Source of the DNA: Bacteroidota bacterium
GTDB lineage: Bacteria > Bacteroidota > Ignavibacteria > Kryptoniales > JAKASW01
Assembly (NCBI GenBank): GCA_021825585.1
Contig: JAKAGT010000017.1
Coordinates: 50,074 to 114,073, forward strand
Length of the DNA: 64,000 nt
Direction: 5' to 3'
Every line of letters begins with the position of its first letter. The first letter of the stretch is position 1. The position numbers were made by a program, and so were the translations under genes. Shown piece by piece: positions 44,047 through 53,390 of this stretch. The notes under the pieces are model-generated. The model ran no database searches. It was not told the origin of the DNA and saw nothing but the letters and a program-made list of their open reading frames with translations.

Positions 44047-45918
44047 TCAATCTGCAGGTCCCCGAGCGGAGGATTTCTGTTGTATTAAACTGTCTGCTTT
44101 TTCCTTTATTTCTGTGACGGCGGGAGAAGGGACCTTAACTGGCATTGCCATGATCTCTTTCGCCACAACAACTGCGCTATCCTGCTCTTTCCTTTTGACA
44201 AAGAGCCTCATTAGAAGAAAACGCGGATAGAATTCATGTGGCACCATGGCACTAGCCTTCTTTATCTCCCATTCAGACTGTTGCAAGTCCCCCAGACCTT
44301 CATGATCAGTTGCGATGAGTAGCCACAGCTTCGGATCATTGTAACCATTCGCGGCTCTCTCCAAAATCGGAAGGGCTTTCGAGTACTCTTTCGACAGCGT
44401 TAGCAAAGCACCGTACATAAAGAGAAATTCGCCATTCCATTTGAAGACTGGTAGCAGTTTGAGGTAATCCACTTTCGCCTCTGAGAAGTTTCCCGCTTCC
44501 GTCGCCTGGTAAGCAACCCGCCAATCTTGATATCCTCCATACATAGCTTTGGAGTGAGTTCCAAAAACGATTGCCAAAAGAAAGAGCAACAGCCCGATCA
44601 GTTTCTGAAGGACTGGCGATAGGCGGACTCGGAATGGATCGTAGGAGGGATGTTGGGCCGAAACACATGCGAGGAAAAAGAACGATAGAGTAAGAGTCGG
44701 GAGTATTTCTGTTGGATAATCAAACGAGGAGAGTACTACAAACGCTAGAAAGGAGGCTCCGCATGGGTATACGGGCCAATCTTCAAGGTCCTTTGATCTT
44801 ACCATGGCATGGATAACACTCCAGACAACCAGTAGAAAGAGGATTTCCCCGATTAAACCGAGCTCCGCGAGGGTTTGTAGGGGCTCATTGTAAGCGGCTT
44901 GCACATGACCGGCAACCATTATTTCATGTAGGGGTCTAGAACCTGTGGCGAAATAACTGGCCTGATAGTTCTCATAGGCTACCTTGAATCTGTCAAAGCC
45001 TATACCGAGAAGCAGATGTCTCGATATCATCGAAAACGTTATTTTCCAAATCAGAAATCTGCCAAAAGCAGAGTCCGGTTTCAGACCGTATATGACGTGG
45101 ATTGTTGCAAGCACTAGCACAATGAAAAAAGGCAGAAGGAAAGTAGATTTGGATCGCGTTAAAAAGAGCCGTTTGATCCTTTCTATGATATGCAATTTTA
45201 CCGATGCGAAGATTACTGCTCCTGAAATGAAAGCGAGCCAAGAAGCTCTGGACCCTGTCACCGGGATAACAAATACAGCAGAGAGGAAAGTAAAGAGCCC
45301 AAGGTACTTCAACAACCTATCCCATTGACCATTCCCTCCAAGAAACATATAGACGCCTAATGCAAACACTGCTATAATCGCGAGATACCCGCCATAAAAA
45401 TCCGGGTTGCCAAGGGTTCCTGATATTCCGTGTGTGGCAAAAGCATTAAAGAGGTTGATGCCGTAGATTTGGAAAACCCCAAGTGACACTGCGAAAAAGC
45501 CAATTAACAACACCCCAGAAAAGACCATTATCCGGAGAAACTCCGAATTCTCCTTTACTGACGCTCTCACGAGAATTTTCGTGGCAGAATAGAATATCAG
45601 CAAACCGAGCTGCATGGCTAGTTTCTCATGCGGCTGAAATCCTCCGGACATAGAAAATGAACGAAGCAGGCACCAGACCCAGAATAACCCCATAAGAATA
45701 TCAATGCGATTCAACCCCAGGTCAAGAGTACTTCTGCGGATTACTAGCCCTACGCCGGCAACGACGAGAACCAGGCCGGATGCCCCATATAGATAGATCT
45801 GTCTTGCAGAGAAGTCACCTCCCCAAACACTGTTAGAACGTACGAACACAGAAAGGAAGAAGGACAACAGAACCAAAGACAACGTAAGCCTAGGAAGATG
45901 ATTAAAGCTTAGTCGCAT
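44047..45918 (-). CDS. O-antigen-ligase-like (Wzy_C) membrane protein with TPR tail
   Basis: 623 residues. About 12 hydrophobic helices fill residues 10-430, with TLGNPDFYGGYLAII and the family signature TGSRASWLAFISGAVIFAS, followed by the large periplasmic loop (FGRFLIWKITFSMISRHLLLG, then YNEPLQTLAELGLIGEI) of the WaaL/Wzy/PglL ligase-polymerase fold. The last ~170 residues are TPR-like helices (AYQATEAGNFSEAKVDYLKL, ALLTLSKEYSKALPILERAA). WaaL-type proteins attach lipid-linked glycans to lipid A, PglL-type to proteins. In this cluster, glycosylation or another modification of the small exported peptides is conceivable. Its ATG lies 17 bases inside the NlpC/P60 gene, so it is translationally coupled. 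Confidence 0.8.
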   Translation of the reverse strand: MRLSFNHLPRLTLSLVLLSFFLSVFVRSNSVWGGDFSARQIYLYGASGLVLVVAGVGLVIRRSTLDLGLNRIDILMGLFWVWCLLRSFSMSGGFQPHEKLAMQLGLLIFYSATKILVRASVKENSEFLRIMVFSGVLLIGFFAVSLGVFQIYGINLFNAFATHGISGTLGNPDFYGGYLAIIAVFALGVYMFLGGNGQWDRLLKYLGLFTFLSAVFVIPVTGSRASWLAFISGAVIFASVKLHIIERIKRLFLTRSKSTFLLPFFIVLVLATIHVIYGLKPDSAFGRFLIWKITFSMISRHLLLGIGFDRFKVAYENYQASYFATGSRPLHEIMVAGHVQAAYNEPLQTLAELGLIGEILFLLVVWSVIHAMVRSKDLEDWPVYPCGASFLAFVVLSSFDYPTEILPTLTLSFFFLACVSAQHPSYDPFRVRLSPVLQKLIGLLLFLLAIVFGTHSKAMYGGYQDWRVAYQATEAGNFSEAKVDYLKLLPVFKWNGEFLFMYGALLTLSKEYSKALPILERAANGYNDPKLWLLIATDHEGLGDLQQSEWEIKKASAMVPHEFYPRFLLMRLFVKRKEQDSAVVVAKEIMAMPVKVPSPAVTEIKEKADSLIQQKSSARGPAD

Positions 45919-46609
45919 CCAAGAACCTGTCTGTTATGATATCAAAAGCGAATTTCCTTATCTTGCTCCCGGCTCCAAAAGCAGGGAAACAAGAGTCCCA
46001 TTTCCCACGGTACGCTCCGTTGGCAAGCAACGGTGGACGAAGAAGTCGCCCAAAACCAACGAATCTCTGCCCCCTAATCTCTCTAGACACAGAAAAGCTA
46101 TCTCTAACAACCATTCCGTGATATGATGACGCGTCCACAAAGCTGAACTCATCATGGGTGAGCCACTTTATAAACAGTCCGCCATGGGAGATGAACTCAT
46201 GCTCTGTACCGATGAACACAATATCTCCAGGTCTAGCCAATTGGGGACCGATGTGCCACACATCACAGTCATAGATTTCTTCAATGGAGCCTTGACTTGA
46301 AAATCCGTCGGCTGCATCGAATGTAATGGAGCCATCATTCTGGCGATATGACCAAGTAATAAGAACAGAACAATCAAAAAAGTCGGGCCCCTTACCTCCC
46401 CAAATATAACCACAGCCAATCTTTGACTCTGCAGATGCTAGGGCCGACAACGACAAACGGCCATTTACAGCCGATCGTATACGGTGCCTCGTGCTGTCAT
46501 TCCCGCATCCTGTTATTGATCCCCCAGACAGCATCAGGGCAGCAAATACTAACGCACAGTACCACTTGAAAACAAAGGCGCAATCGACTTTTCTATTGCC
46601 AATCCTCAT
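45902..46609 (-). CDS. NlpC/P60-type lipoprotein, long copy
   Basis: About 235 residues from the ATG at 46609, which overlaps the upstream stop as ATGA; a GTG two codons earlier is possible. A signal sequence ends in a lipobox (ITGC, near 35). The catalytic domain has IGCGYIWGGKGPDFFDCSVL with the Cys nucleophile (near 80) and FISHGGLFIKW with the His (near 141). The usual third His is an Asp (VDASSYH). The C-terminus REIRGQRFVGFGRLLRPPLL is complete compared with the short copy at 42494. It probably cleaves an amide bond at the outer membrane or in the periplasm. Peptidoglycan is the usual target, a cluster peptide the alternative. Confidence 0.8.
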   Translation of the reverse strand: MRIGNRKVDCAFVFKWYCALVFAALMLSGGSITGCGNDSTRHRIRSAVNGRLSLSALASAESKIGCGYIWGGKGPDFFDCSVLITWSYRQNDGSITFDAADGFSSQGSIEEIYDCDVWHIGPQLARPGDIVFIGTEHEFISHGGLFIKWLTHDEFSFVDASSYHGMVVRDSFSVSREIRGQRFVGFGRLLRPPLLANGAYRGKWDSCFPAFGAGSKIRKFAFDIITDRFLDATKL

Positions 46610-49119
46610 CTCCACACTTGTTGACCATTTTCATATGTAAATATCCTCTCCTCTACTCCGGCCGAAAGGTCACGGAGCCAAAGGATTGCATTTGATGGCA
46701 CATTCTTGTAGACTAGGAAAGTCGTATCTGCACGCATCCTTCCTAGTGAAACCCACTTATTGTTCCAAAAGAAGAGTTCGTACAGATCGCCCGGATAAAT
46801 ATCGTTCAAATCATTTCGGGGAAGAAATCGTATTTTTCGTATCTGTTGCTTCTTTGAGAATCGTAGGCCAACCCACGCGCTATTTGCCTGCTTAGCGTTG
46901 AAAAAGGTCGTTGGATCTCCGTCAAACGCTGATTGGCGTCCTGTCTTGGGGTCACCATAGCGTGAGCCGCCTGTGCCAATTGTTTTGCCAATTAAAGGGT
47001 TCCGGTCCGCTACCCCTGAATAGAACTCAATTTCTGCAACGTTGCAGTGCGCCCCTTCTGGAGACAGATAGCGGACATACCTAAAGCGTCTTCTCACTTT
47101 AGGATAAGCTGCGTTATAGTAATCTCCAGGATTATTCTTGACGGTATACAGTGTCACCGCGTCATTGAAATCCGGGCTATCTGCCCCCTGAAACACTCCA
47201 TTAATCATGGTAAGCGGCATCCAATCTTGGACACGAGCGAGGTACCTAATCTTTTTCACTCGACTCTTCTCGTAAAGTTCAAGCCCCATCCAATTGCCAT
47301 CAGGATTTGCCAGATCGACGAATGATCTTGGATCCCCATCAAATGCAGCGCCAACGACTCTTCTCGAATCCTCATTACGTGCTCCGGTAGTGCCAATAAC
47401 TCTTCCAGATAATGACTTGGGGGAAAACGAGTCCCAATAGAACTCCACTTCAGCAACATTGCCGTAACTCCCATTGGGTGCCACGTAGCGCAGATACTTG
47501 AACGCTCTTTTATCGTGCACATATATGGTTCTGAATTGATCACCCGGATCAGTTTTGATCACGTATAAGTCAGTCGCGTCGCTGAAATCTGGCTCACTTG
47601 CACCTTGAAACACACCTCCGATCATTCTTCTTGAGTATAACTTGAGATTTCTACCATCAAGGGGATATTTCCTTGTCAACCTAACAGCGATTAGATGAGA
47701 CGTATCAGGCACAAAAGAGTGCACTTCACCATCAGCTCTGAGAAGGAATGGATAGTTAAGCACGCGCATTGACTTTCTTGACAGTGAAATTGGCAAGTAC
47801 ACCCCTCCTCTGCCAATATCTTTGAAGGCAGCCCAGTGGTTGCTTACTCTTCCCCAAGCCACAGGAGTCCATGAAGGACAGCTGAAAACTGCGAGATAGC
47901 ACCAGCGGGAATCACCTGTCGTTTGCGCAGTCAACGGAAGAACTAGGTCGCTGGTAAGAGTATAGAGGGCGGTCACATCCTTCAGGAACGGGTCGTCGAA
48001 ATAATCGGGCAGGTACGAACAATAACCTCTTTGAAAAAAATGGCTATCGTAATCCGGTGAAAAAGTTATCCGGTAGACTTTCGAGAGTATGCTATTGGGC
48101 TCCTTATACGAGGCCCATATAGAAGGCGGCTCGGACCTCCCTCCGCCATCCCTCGCAAATGGAAGCTGGAACGGAATGCAGTGAGTCGAATCCAAAACAA
48201 TAGCGGCCCATTCGTGATCGGCATTTTCATTGGCATAGTGAGGAGTGAAGTCTATCGCCGCAGGAATCCCGGCTGATCTCATGGCTGCTACCTCGACTGG
48301 TGCTAGCTGATAACATGATCCTAAAGGTAGTTGGTCAAGGAAATCAGGGGGGAGATATGGCAGATCATAACCATTCCTTCCCATCCTTCCAAGAAAGTCA
48401 CGTTTTCTACGGACCAGCCACTCATAGACCGCCCAAGACGCGTGGGCAATGTCTTTGTTAAAGAACAAGCTGTCATTCGTCCTGAAGAAACTTTTGATAA
48501 AGTATTCTCGCCAATTATCCGGGGGCTCAAAGCCAAGGCGATATGGCAGCACATAATTGCAGAACACGTCAAATGGTATGTCCTTCCGCCACGATGCTTT
48601 CTCATAGATAGCCAGCGTCTCTCGAATGTCACGTGTCAAGTCATTGGCCGATATCAGTGCTGCATCCAAGCCAACCGTATCCCTACCACGTTCGCGTTGA
48701 AGTGAAGCCAGGTTCTTCATGAAAACGTGTAAATTATGGTAGTAACGGTTCTGATTTTTCGGATCCCGATTGGTGCCAATTGGGATGACTGCCAGCCTCT
48801 GCTGAAATTCAAAGTTCGAGGTTTCAAACCGCCTGATCATACGCTCATATTGCCCCATTTGGGAGGCCTCGACAAAATAGTGATACCTGAAATTCAGAGT
48901 GAGGAAATACGCTGTGCTGTCAGCGAAGCTGTCACTGCCGACAAAATTGCTTGCAACTTGCCGAGAGACAATGTCGCACCTTTGCTTAAGATTGTTGGGT
49001 ATGACAATCCTGTCACCACCCCGGCGAGATGTACATGATGAGAAACACAAACACAGCACGATGATGGCAACCGAAGATGATCTGAAACCGGCTCGCCTGA
49101 TACCCCACCTCAAGAACAT
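46606..49119 (-). CDS. Transglutaminase-like lipoprotein with two discoidin-like repeats
   Basis: About 837 residues from the ATG at 49119. A signal sequence ends with SSC as lipobox (near 28-30). The central part has the transglutaminase/cysteine-protease core: GSCYQLAPVEVAAMRSAGIP with the Cys (near 269), HEWAAIVLD with the His and Asp (near 301-309). A beta-rich part follows, then two similar units around residues 500-640 and 640-780, marked by YLRYVAPNGSYGNVAEVEFY and YVRYLSPEGAHCNVAEIEFY, like F5/8-type (discoidin) domains that bind sugars or surfaces. The protein may cross-link or cut peptides on the outside of the outer membrane. It is coupled to the NlpC/P60 gene by ATGA overlap. Confidence 0.82.
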   Translation of the reverse strand: MFLRWGIRRAGFRSSSVAIIVLCLCFSSCTSRRGGDRIVIPNNLKQRCDIVSRQVASNFVGSDSFADSTAYFLTLNFRYHYFVEASQMGQYERMIRRFETSNFEFQQRLAVIPIGTNRDPKNQNRYYHNLHVFMKNLASLQRERGRDTVGLDAALISANDLTRDIRETLAIYEKASWRKDIPFDVFCNYVLPYRLGFEPPDNWREYFIKSFFRTNDSLFFNKDIAHASWAVYEWLVRRKRDFLGRMGRNGYDLPYLPPDFLDQLPLGSCYQLAPVEVAAMRSAGIPAAIDFTPHYANENADHEWAAIVLDSTHCIPFQLPFARDGGGRSEPPSIWASYKEPNSILSKVYRITFSPDYDSHFFQRGYCSYLPDYFDDPFLKDVTALYTLTSDLVLPLTAQTTGDSRWCYLAVFSCPSWTPVAWGRVSNHWAAFKDIGRGGVYLPISLSRKSMRVLNYPFLLRADGEVHSFVPDTSHLIAVRLTRKYPLDGRNLKLYSRRMIGGVFQGASEPDFSDATDLYVIKTDPGDQFRTIYVHDKRAFKYLRYVAPNGSYGNVAEVEFYWDSFSPKSLSGRVIGTTGARNEDSRRVVGAAFDGDPRSFVDLANPDGNWMGLELYEKSRVKKIRYLARVQDWMPLTMINGVFQGADSPDFNDAVTLYTVKNNPGDYYNAAYPKVRRRFRYVRYLSPEGAHCNVAEIEFYSGVADRNPLIGKTIGTGGSRYGDPKTGRQSAFDGDPTTFFNAKQANSAWVGLRFSKKQQIRKIRFLPRNDLNDIYPGDLYELFFWNNKWVSLGRMRADTTFLVYKNVPSNAILWLRDLSAGVEERIFTYENGQQVWR

Positions 49120-49233
49120 GGTCCTACGATTGGATAGAGAATTGCAGGTCAGGAGTGAATGGGACACTCTTCAAACAACACTGTTCCCCCTGAGAATAAG
49201 GCAGTGTATAACCGCCGAGCTTAATACAGAATG

Positions 49234-51048
49234 TCATCGTGGGTGAGCAATGTGATCTGACAGCGTTCTTAACAGGTTACGGTCCAACAAGGCGTTTCCC
49301 ACTTCGATAACTCTGCCCTCGGGGTTAACTAGGATAAGTGTCGGGAACGACTCCACGTTGAGGGAGAGTGCCACATCTGGCTGATCGCTTTGGCTGACGT
49401 ACGTACTCTTCCACGGAATATCGATCCGCGTTTTCTCAAATGTCTTGACATACTCCCGCGACTTATCAAAAGAGACACTTAGAATATCGAACCCAAAGTC
49501 ACGGTATTTTTCATATGCTTTCGCCAGATACCTCATTTCCACGATACACGGTGCGCACGACGTTGTCCAAAAATCAAGTAAGACAAACTTGCCCTTGAAA
49601 CTCCCTTTCGTATAAAGAAGAGTTGTGTCATTAGCTGAACGGAACTCGAATTCTGGCAAGAGAGAGCCCACAGAGATTGTTGCTTTGGGGCGGAGGACCT
49701 CTTCCGCGACTCTTGCAGGGCCTGTTCCGTGGTATTCAGTAACAAGCCTGTTGAACAATTTTACAGCCGAGTCAAAATTCCCCCCTTGCTCAGCATCGGC
49801 GCAAAGTTGATATAGCAGAAGCGCAGAGTAATCCTTCGACGGAGACCGAGCTATGACGGCGTCAATGAACCTTGCGCTATCCGCGAGTTCAGAGGCAAGC
49901 GCTATTGGCAGCAAGCCATGGTAGACCCATATGGGTGAACTTGCGGGAACAGCGGTTAGCAGATTCAAAAGCGTTGCGGTGTCAGCTGACCGAGTTGATA
50001 ATTCGATTGTCTCAAGATAGTCCAGCTCCAGTTCTTGTCTTAGCAGCGGACTTTTTTCGGCACTCAATTCCGTCCTTATGGTTTCCATTGCTTTTTCCGG
50101 ATTGAATACAAAACTCGAGTAATCTTGACCGGATGCAAAATGTTGCCGGAACGCTTCATCGCGGGATTTCTTCAATGTCTTGATGAGGTCAAAGTAGCGA
50201 AGAAAACGGGTATTCACGCCATCAGAATCTTCAATGATGATGCGCGCAGGAAACGATGACTTCTTTATCCTAGATGGATCCAACATGATCTCGACATGAC
50301 CTCTATCGGAGCTTTCAACCGCAGAATAGCAGCCGTCGCTTTGGAAACGGAATCCATCGGCGCTAGCGGCAAGGGTTGCCGTCCCATTCCGCTCCCCGAG
50401 ACCCAGAAGGCGGTAAGTAATGTTACTTTCTTTCGTCCAAATTGTTGCGAAGTAAATACCGTTGTGCTCCATTTTCATCACAGCCACTCTGCCTCCAGCC
50501 ACTTTGTCTTCATCGTACAGCACCCTCAAGGATTGTGGCTGTATCTTGTATTGAGAAGAAGCCAATTCCACTTTGACCCGAATGCTCTCGTGCGGTCTTA
50601 TCATGAGTGGAACTTGTAGTGATTCATGGTCCAAACCAGCAAACATCATAAAGTACGGCCCTGTAAGCCCCGTAACGATTCTGAATCTTCCTTCTGAATC
50701 TGCTTGTGTGGTATTGAACACCATTGGGTCCAGGCCGGGCAATTGTTCGTTCATGCCAATCGGGCCAACTATCTCGACGTTTGCTAAGCGCATCGGTTGT
50801 CCATCACTGCCCACCACGCTGCCAATAATGACCGAGTGTCGGGTTGGTAATTGGGAGGCAAATAACGGTGACATTTTGGAAAAGGGGATCATGCTCGCAG
50901 TGAAGATGACGATTAGACCTCCCAGGAAAACCCAATTCAGATTTCTCTTTGAGACAGACGAAAATCGATGGTCGTACCGGCTGACCGGTAGACACAGAGA
51001 AGTTGAGGTGTTGCGGTGCGCTGGAGAGTTTGTTATGCCATTCATCAT
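49234..51048 (-). CDS. Membrane-anchored TlpA-like thioredoxin with N-terminal beta-sandwich
   Basis: 604 residues. One hydrophobic helix (about 39-58) exports or anchors the protein. A carboxypeptidase-regulatory-like domain follows (VIIGSVVGSDGQPMRLANVE, then TQADSEGRFRIVTG), a helical region with TPR-like character (about 300-450), and a C-terminal TlpA/ResA domain: GSLLPEFEFRSAN, FVLLDFWTTSCAPCIVEM with the CxxC redox site (near 499-502), and the cis-Pro loop ESFPTLILVNPEG. TlpA-type proteins reduce or rearrange disulfides in the periplasm. With the MauD-like and MauE-like genes it makes a complete thiol-redox set next to the Cys-rich peptides. Confidence 0.88.
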   Translation of the reverse strand: MMNGITNSPAHRNTSTSLCLPVSRYDHRFSSVSKRNLNWVFLGGLIVIFTASMIPFSKMSPLFASQLPTRHSVIIGSVVGSDGQPMRLANVEIVGPIGMNEQLPGLDPMVFNTTQADSEGRFRIVTGLTGPYFMMFAGLDHESLQVPLMIRPHESIRVKVELASSQYKIQPQSLRVLYDEDKVAGGRVAVMKMEHNGIYFATIWTKESNITYRLLGLGERNGTATLAASADGFRFQSDGCYSAVESSDRGHVEIMLDPSRIKKSSFPARIIIEDSDGVNTRFLRYFDLIKTLKKSRDEAFRQHFASGQDYSSFVFNPEKAMETIRTELSAEKSPLLRQELELDYLETIELSTRSADTATLLNLLTAVPASSPIWVYHGLLPIALASELADSARFIDAVIARSPSKDYSALLLYQLCADAEQGGNFDSAVKLFNRLVTEYHGTGPARVAEEVLRPKATISVGSLLPEFEFRSANDTTLLYTKGSFKGKFVLLDFWTTSCAPCIVEMRYLAKAYEKYRDFGFDILSVSFDKSREYVKTFEKTRIDIPWKSTYVSQSDQPDVALSLNVESFPTLILVNPEGRVIEVGNALLDRNLLRTLSDHIAHPR

Positions 51049-51137
51049 GTGGACACACCCTGATTGTAGTGAAGGTTCAAGCTGTCGTCATGCTAGCTCT
51101 AATGGCTACATTTCAATAGCGGAGCACATTTCCTTCG

Positions 51138-51836
51138 TCACCCTTTGGGCTTAGGTTCTCCCTGAATATAACTACATGACCGATTCAGAAAATCGAGGAA
51201 GTACTGCGGGTAATCCCAATGTAGGGGTTGTGCATACACGATCAAGCCATTGGGCTCAAGCAGAAAAGCTATCGGAAGAGAATATGGCAACTTTAGGTGT
51301 GAATAGATATTTCCAGACATGTCTCTGTAAGTCAAGCTATCCATACCAAACTTCTCAGCTAACGCGACAGCATTGCGACTTGCACCAGTTGAAACAATAA
51401 TCAACCTTATACGTGAAACTCTTGAGTCGACCTTGACTTGGTTCGTAAACGTAGAGAGCGTCTGTGTCAAGCACGAAGTACAAGCAACAGGAGGTTCCAT
51501 GACAACTATTGAAGGTGAATCGCCCGAAATGAGTGAAAAAAGGTTGACCTCCCTGCCATCCTGATCAGTAAGCGGAAAGTTCAATAGGAACTTCCCCTCG
51601 GTCGCAGCCTTGATTGAGTCGACGGCCGAAATGAAGGCAGATTCGTTCACAGACGATCGCAGTGTTGCAGTTCGCTTGAACAGTTCCGCCCTCAACATCA
51701 TGTTATCGAATGCCGCAAAAAGCACGACTATCGCAAGCCCGAGTTGTAGTAATATCCTCCTATAGTTCACAATTCTGGCCATCAGCTTTGATTTGCCAGT
51801 TCTCATATGGGGTAAGGAATTCTCGAAAGCCATCAT
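51138..51836 (-). CDS. MauD-like membrane-anchored redoxin
   Basis: 232 residues. A cytoplasmic start, one hydrophobic helix (about 29-45), then a thioredoxin-fold domain: LNFPLTDQDGREVNLFSLIS, VVMEPPVACTSCLTQT with a CxxC (near 119-122), a central helix-strand unit, and SLPIAFLLEPNGLIVYAQ, where the proline after Leu is the expected cis-Pro. The order of a MauE-like membrane protein and a membrane-anchored redoxin resembles MauE/MauD of methylamine dehydrogenase maturation. It starts four bases after the propeller gene. It may deliver electrons to, or oxidise, the cluster peptides. Confidence 0.8.
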   Translation of the reverse strand: MMAFENSLPHMRTGKSKLMARIVNYRRILLQLGLAIVVLFAAFDNMMLRAELFKRTATLRSSVNESAFISAVDSIKAATEGKFLLNFPLTDQDGREVNLFSLISGDSPSIVVMEPPVACTSCLTQTLSTFTNQVKVDSRVSRIRLIIVSTGASRNAVALAEKFGMDSLTYRDMSGNIYSHLKLPYSLPIAFLLEPNGLIVYAQPLHWDYPQYFLDFLNRSCSYIQGEPKPKG

Positions 51837-51840
51837 CTAC

Positions 51841-52908
51841 CTACCTGTTTAGTTTATAGGTTACAAGCATTGGATTTGGCAGCCCTGTTTGGGCATCCTT
51901 CAGTTTAGGCTGAAGAGTCAAATATAAATATAGATACTTCCCACTCACAGCGGCGGGGGTCCCAACTCCTGACGGTAGCGTTACTTCCGTTAAGTAGTTC
52001 CCATTGAGGTCGTAGAGCTCCATCCAACATGTTTTCGGGACATTTCGAGAAAAAATCACCGAAAGGATATGACCCGAAAGAACAAGTAGCTTTATCGCCG
52101 GAGTGAATTCATTAATGCTGGAGTTGTCGGGAGGGCGAATCGGACCTGACAGAGCTTTGAAGAAGGATGGTCTCCTACCAAAGTCTCCCAAAAACTTGCC
52201 ATTCTTAGTGAACTTCGAGACTTTGTAGCTACAGCCATGAACTATGTAGACATTTCCCATTGAGTCCGACACGATTGAACCGGCGCCGATTGGGATCTGG
52301 TCGACAACTGCCGCTTTAGGAATTTCAAAGAAGGTATTCTCTAGGTTACCGTCCTTCCCAAACAAATCGACACCGTCTGTACCAATCGGAGCAATGGTAT
52401 TCAAAATGAAAAATGCTCCCCCACTGCTTGGAAGCAAATGGTAGCCAAATGGTACCTTGTACGACTTGATAAGGACTCCAGTGGAATCATATAGAGTAAC
52501 GCGTCTTAGCCCGTTATCAAAGAGCATGATGTTGTCAAGTCCATCAAGACCAATATCCGCCAATCGCATATACTCACCCGGCCCGGAACCACTTCTCCCA
52601 ATCTGACGCATCAAGTGTCCGTTACCATCGTACAAAAGCAATTGACGTGTGATGTTATCAGCTACAATAATGCTGTTATCTTGCATTAACCGCACTTCTA
52701 GGATCTGCCCAATTAGATGATTGGGCTGTCGCTTCAAGGTAACTGTATCGATCGAAGTAAATACTTGGCCAAATTGTGAGGTCTTCGCCAACCAAGAAGC
52801 GGTCGGATCAATCGCTGAATGTGGTAAGTTCACGTTTTTTTGAGCACACCCCGCAATCACAAGCACTAAGAGAATCGGCACTAATGGCCTGAGATTTATT
52901 TTTGCCAT
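51841..52908 (-). CDS. 6-bladed beta-propeller lipoprotein
   Basis: 355 residues from the ATG at 52908 (GGAGG five bases upstream). The signal peptide ends in a lipobox (IAGC near 20). Repeated propeller strands are visible: ILEVRLMQDNSIIVADNITR, LLLYDGNGHLMRQIGRSGSG, GLDGLDNIMLFDNGLRRVTL, SDSMGNVYIVHGCSYKVSKF and TKNGKFLGDFGRRP, an NHL-like pattern as in the Bacteroidota 6-bladed beta-propeller family. In Bacteroidota such propellers are often encoded next to small NVEAL-type peptides, and here three peptide genes precede it. It is probably an outer-membrane partner or binder. A hairpin in front of it may lower its expression relative to the peptides. Confidence 0.85.
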   Translation of the reverse strand: MAKINLRPLVPILLVLVIAGCAQKNVNLPHSAIDPTASWLAKTSQFGQVFTSIDTVTLKRQPNHLIGQILEVRLMQDNSIIVADNITRQLLLYDGNGHLMRQIGRSGSGPGEYMRLADIGLDGLDNIMLFDNGLRRVTLYDSTGVLIKSYKVPFGYHLLPSSGGAFFILNTIAPIGTDGVDLFGKDGNLENTFFEIPKAAVVDQIPIGAGSIVSDSMGNVYIVHGCSYKVSKFTKNGKFLGDFGRRPSFFKALSGPIRPPDNSSINEFTPAIKLLVLSGHILSVIFSRNVPKTCWMELYDLNGNYLTEVTLPSGVGTPAAVSGKYLYLYLTLQPKLKDAQTGLPNPMLVTYKLNR

Positions 52909-52923
52909 TTTTCCTCCACAGTC

Positions 52924-52946
52924 AAAAGAACAAGGCTGAGCCTTGT
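52924..52946 (-). terminator. Attenuator or terminator between peptide genes and propeller gene
   Basis: On the minus strand ACAAGGCT and AGCCTTGT form an 8-bp palindromic stem, followed by TCTTTT. It lies 64 bases after the last peptide stop and 16 bases before the propeller start, so it could stop most transcripts after the three peptide genes. Confidence 0.65.
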
Positions 52947-53009
52947 CAAGTAAACATCTGGTGCGATACGGGGGAGACTCCGCTCCCCCCATCGCGAATA
53001 ACTATCACT

Positions 53010-53312
53010 TCAAAAAGGCAGACCAGTGCATCCGCAATCTGGCACATTCGCACAAGTGACTCCTGTACCCGGCGCACAGCCCCATCCAATTGCCCCACCA
53101 GGATCACCCCCACACAGCATTAACTCGCATTGAGGGCCACTTTCTGCGGTAGACGAAGGAACGAGCAGAGAAACGTGGCTGACAGCAAGAGACCCGTTGG
53201 GGCCCTGATGGATGTTAAGTCTTACGCTGAACGTCCAAGATACCAGAAAGAGGACTACCGCAAAGACTAGAGTGTATAATCCAGGTCTTCTTGTAAACAC
53301 AGATCTACTCAT
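53010..53312 (-). CDS. Cys-rich exported peptide C (NVEAL-like leader)
   Basis: 100 residues, ATG with GAGAGGT upstream. One hydrophobic helix (about 11-29) is followed by SWTFSVRLNI, a spacer, then VSLLVPSSTAES and a 45-residue tail with six cysteines: QCELMLC, GWGCAPGTGVTC, PDCGC. Peptides A and B share the same plan and motifs (SWT, PS-T-A-E, CELMLC, W-CAP, DCG). The plan of helix, basic-hydrophobic linker, LSLSVPSATAE-like segment and Gly/Cys tail recalls the NVEAL peptide family of Bacteroidota, but I cannot verify membership. Probably exported and folded by the redox proteins of the cluster. Confidence 0.8.
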   Translation of the reverse strand: MSRSVFTRRPGLYTLVFAVVLFLVSWTFSVRLNIHQGPNGSLAVSHVSLLVPSSTAESGPQCELMLCGGDPGGAIGWGCAPGTGVTCANVPDCGCTGLPF

Positions 53313-53350
53313 AGTTACCTCTCGATTTTGATTGTACTAGTTAAACAGCC

Positions 53351-53365
53351 CACCAGATTCTGGTG
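53351..53365 (-). terminator. Small palindromic hairpin between peptide genes B and C
   Basis: CACCAGATTCTGGTG forms a short perfect stem in the 78-base gap. It is followed on the minus strand by GGGCTGTTTAA. It may be a processing or attenuation signal that tunes peptide C. Confidence 0.4.
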
Positions 53366-53390
53366 TGACTCAACAACATTTCGTGTCTTG

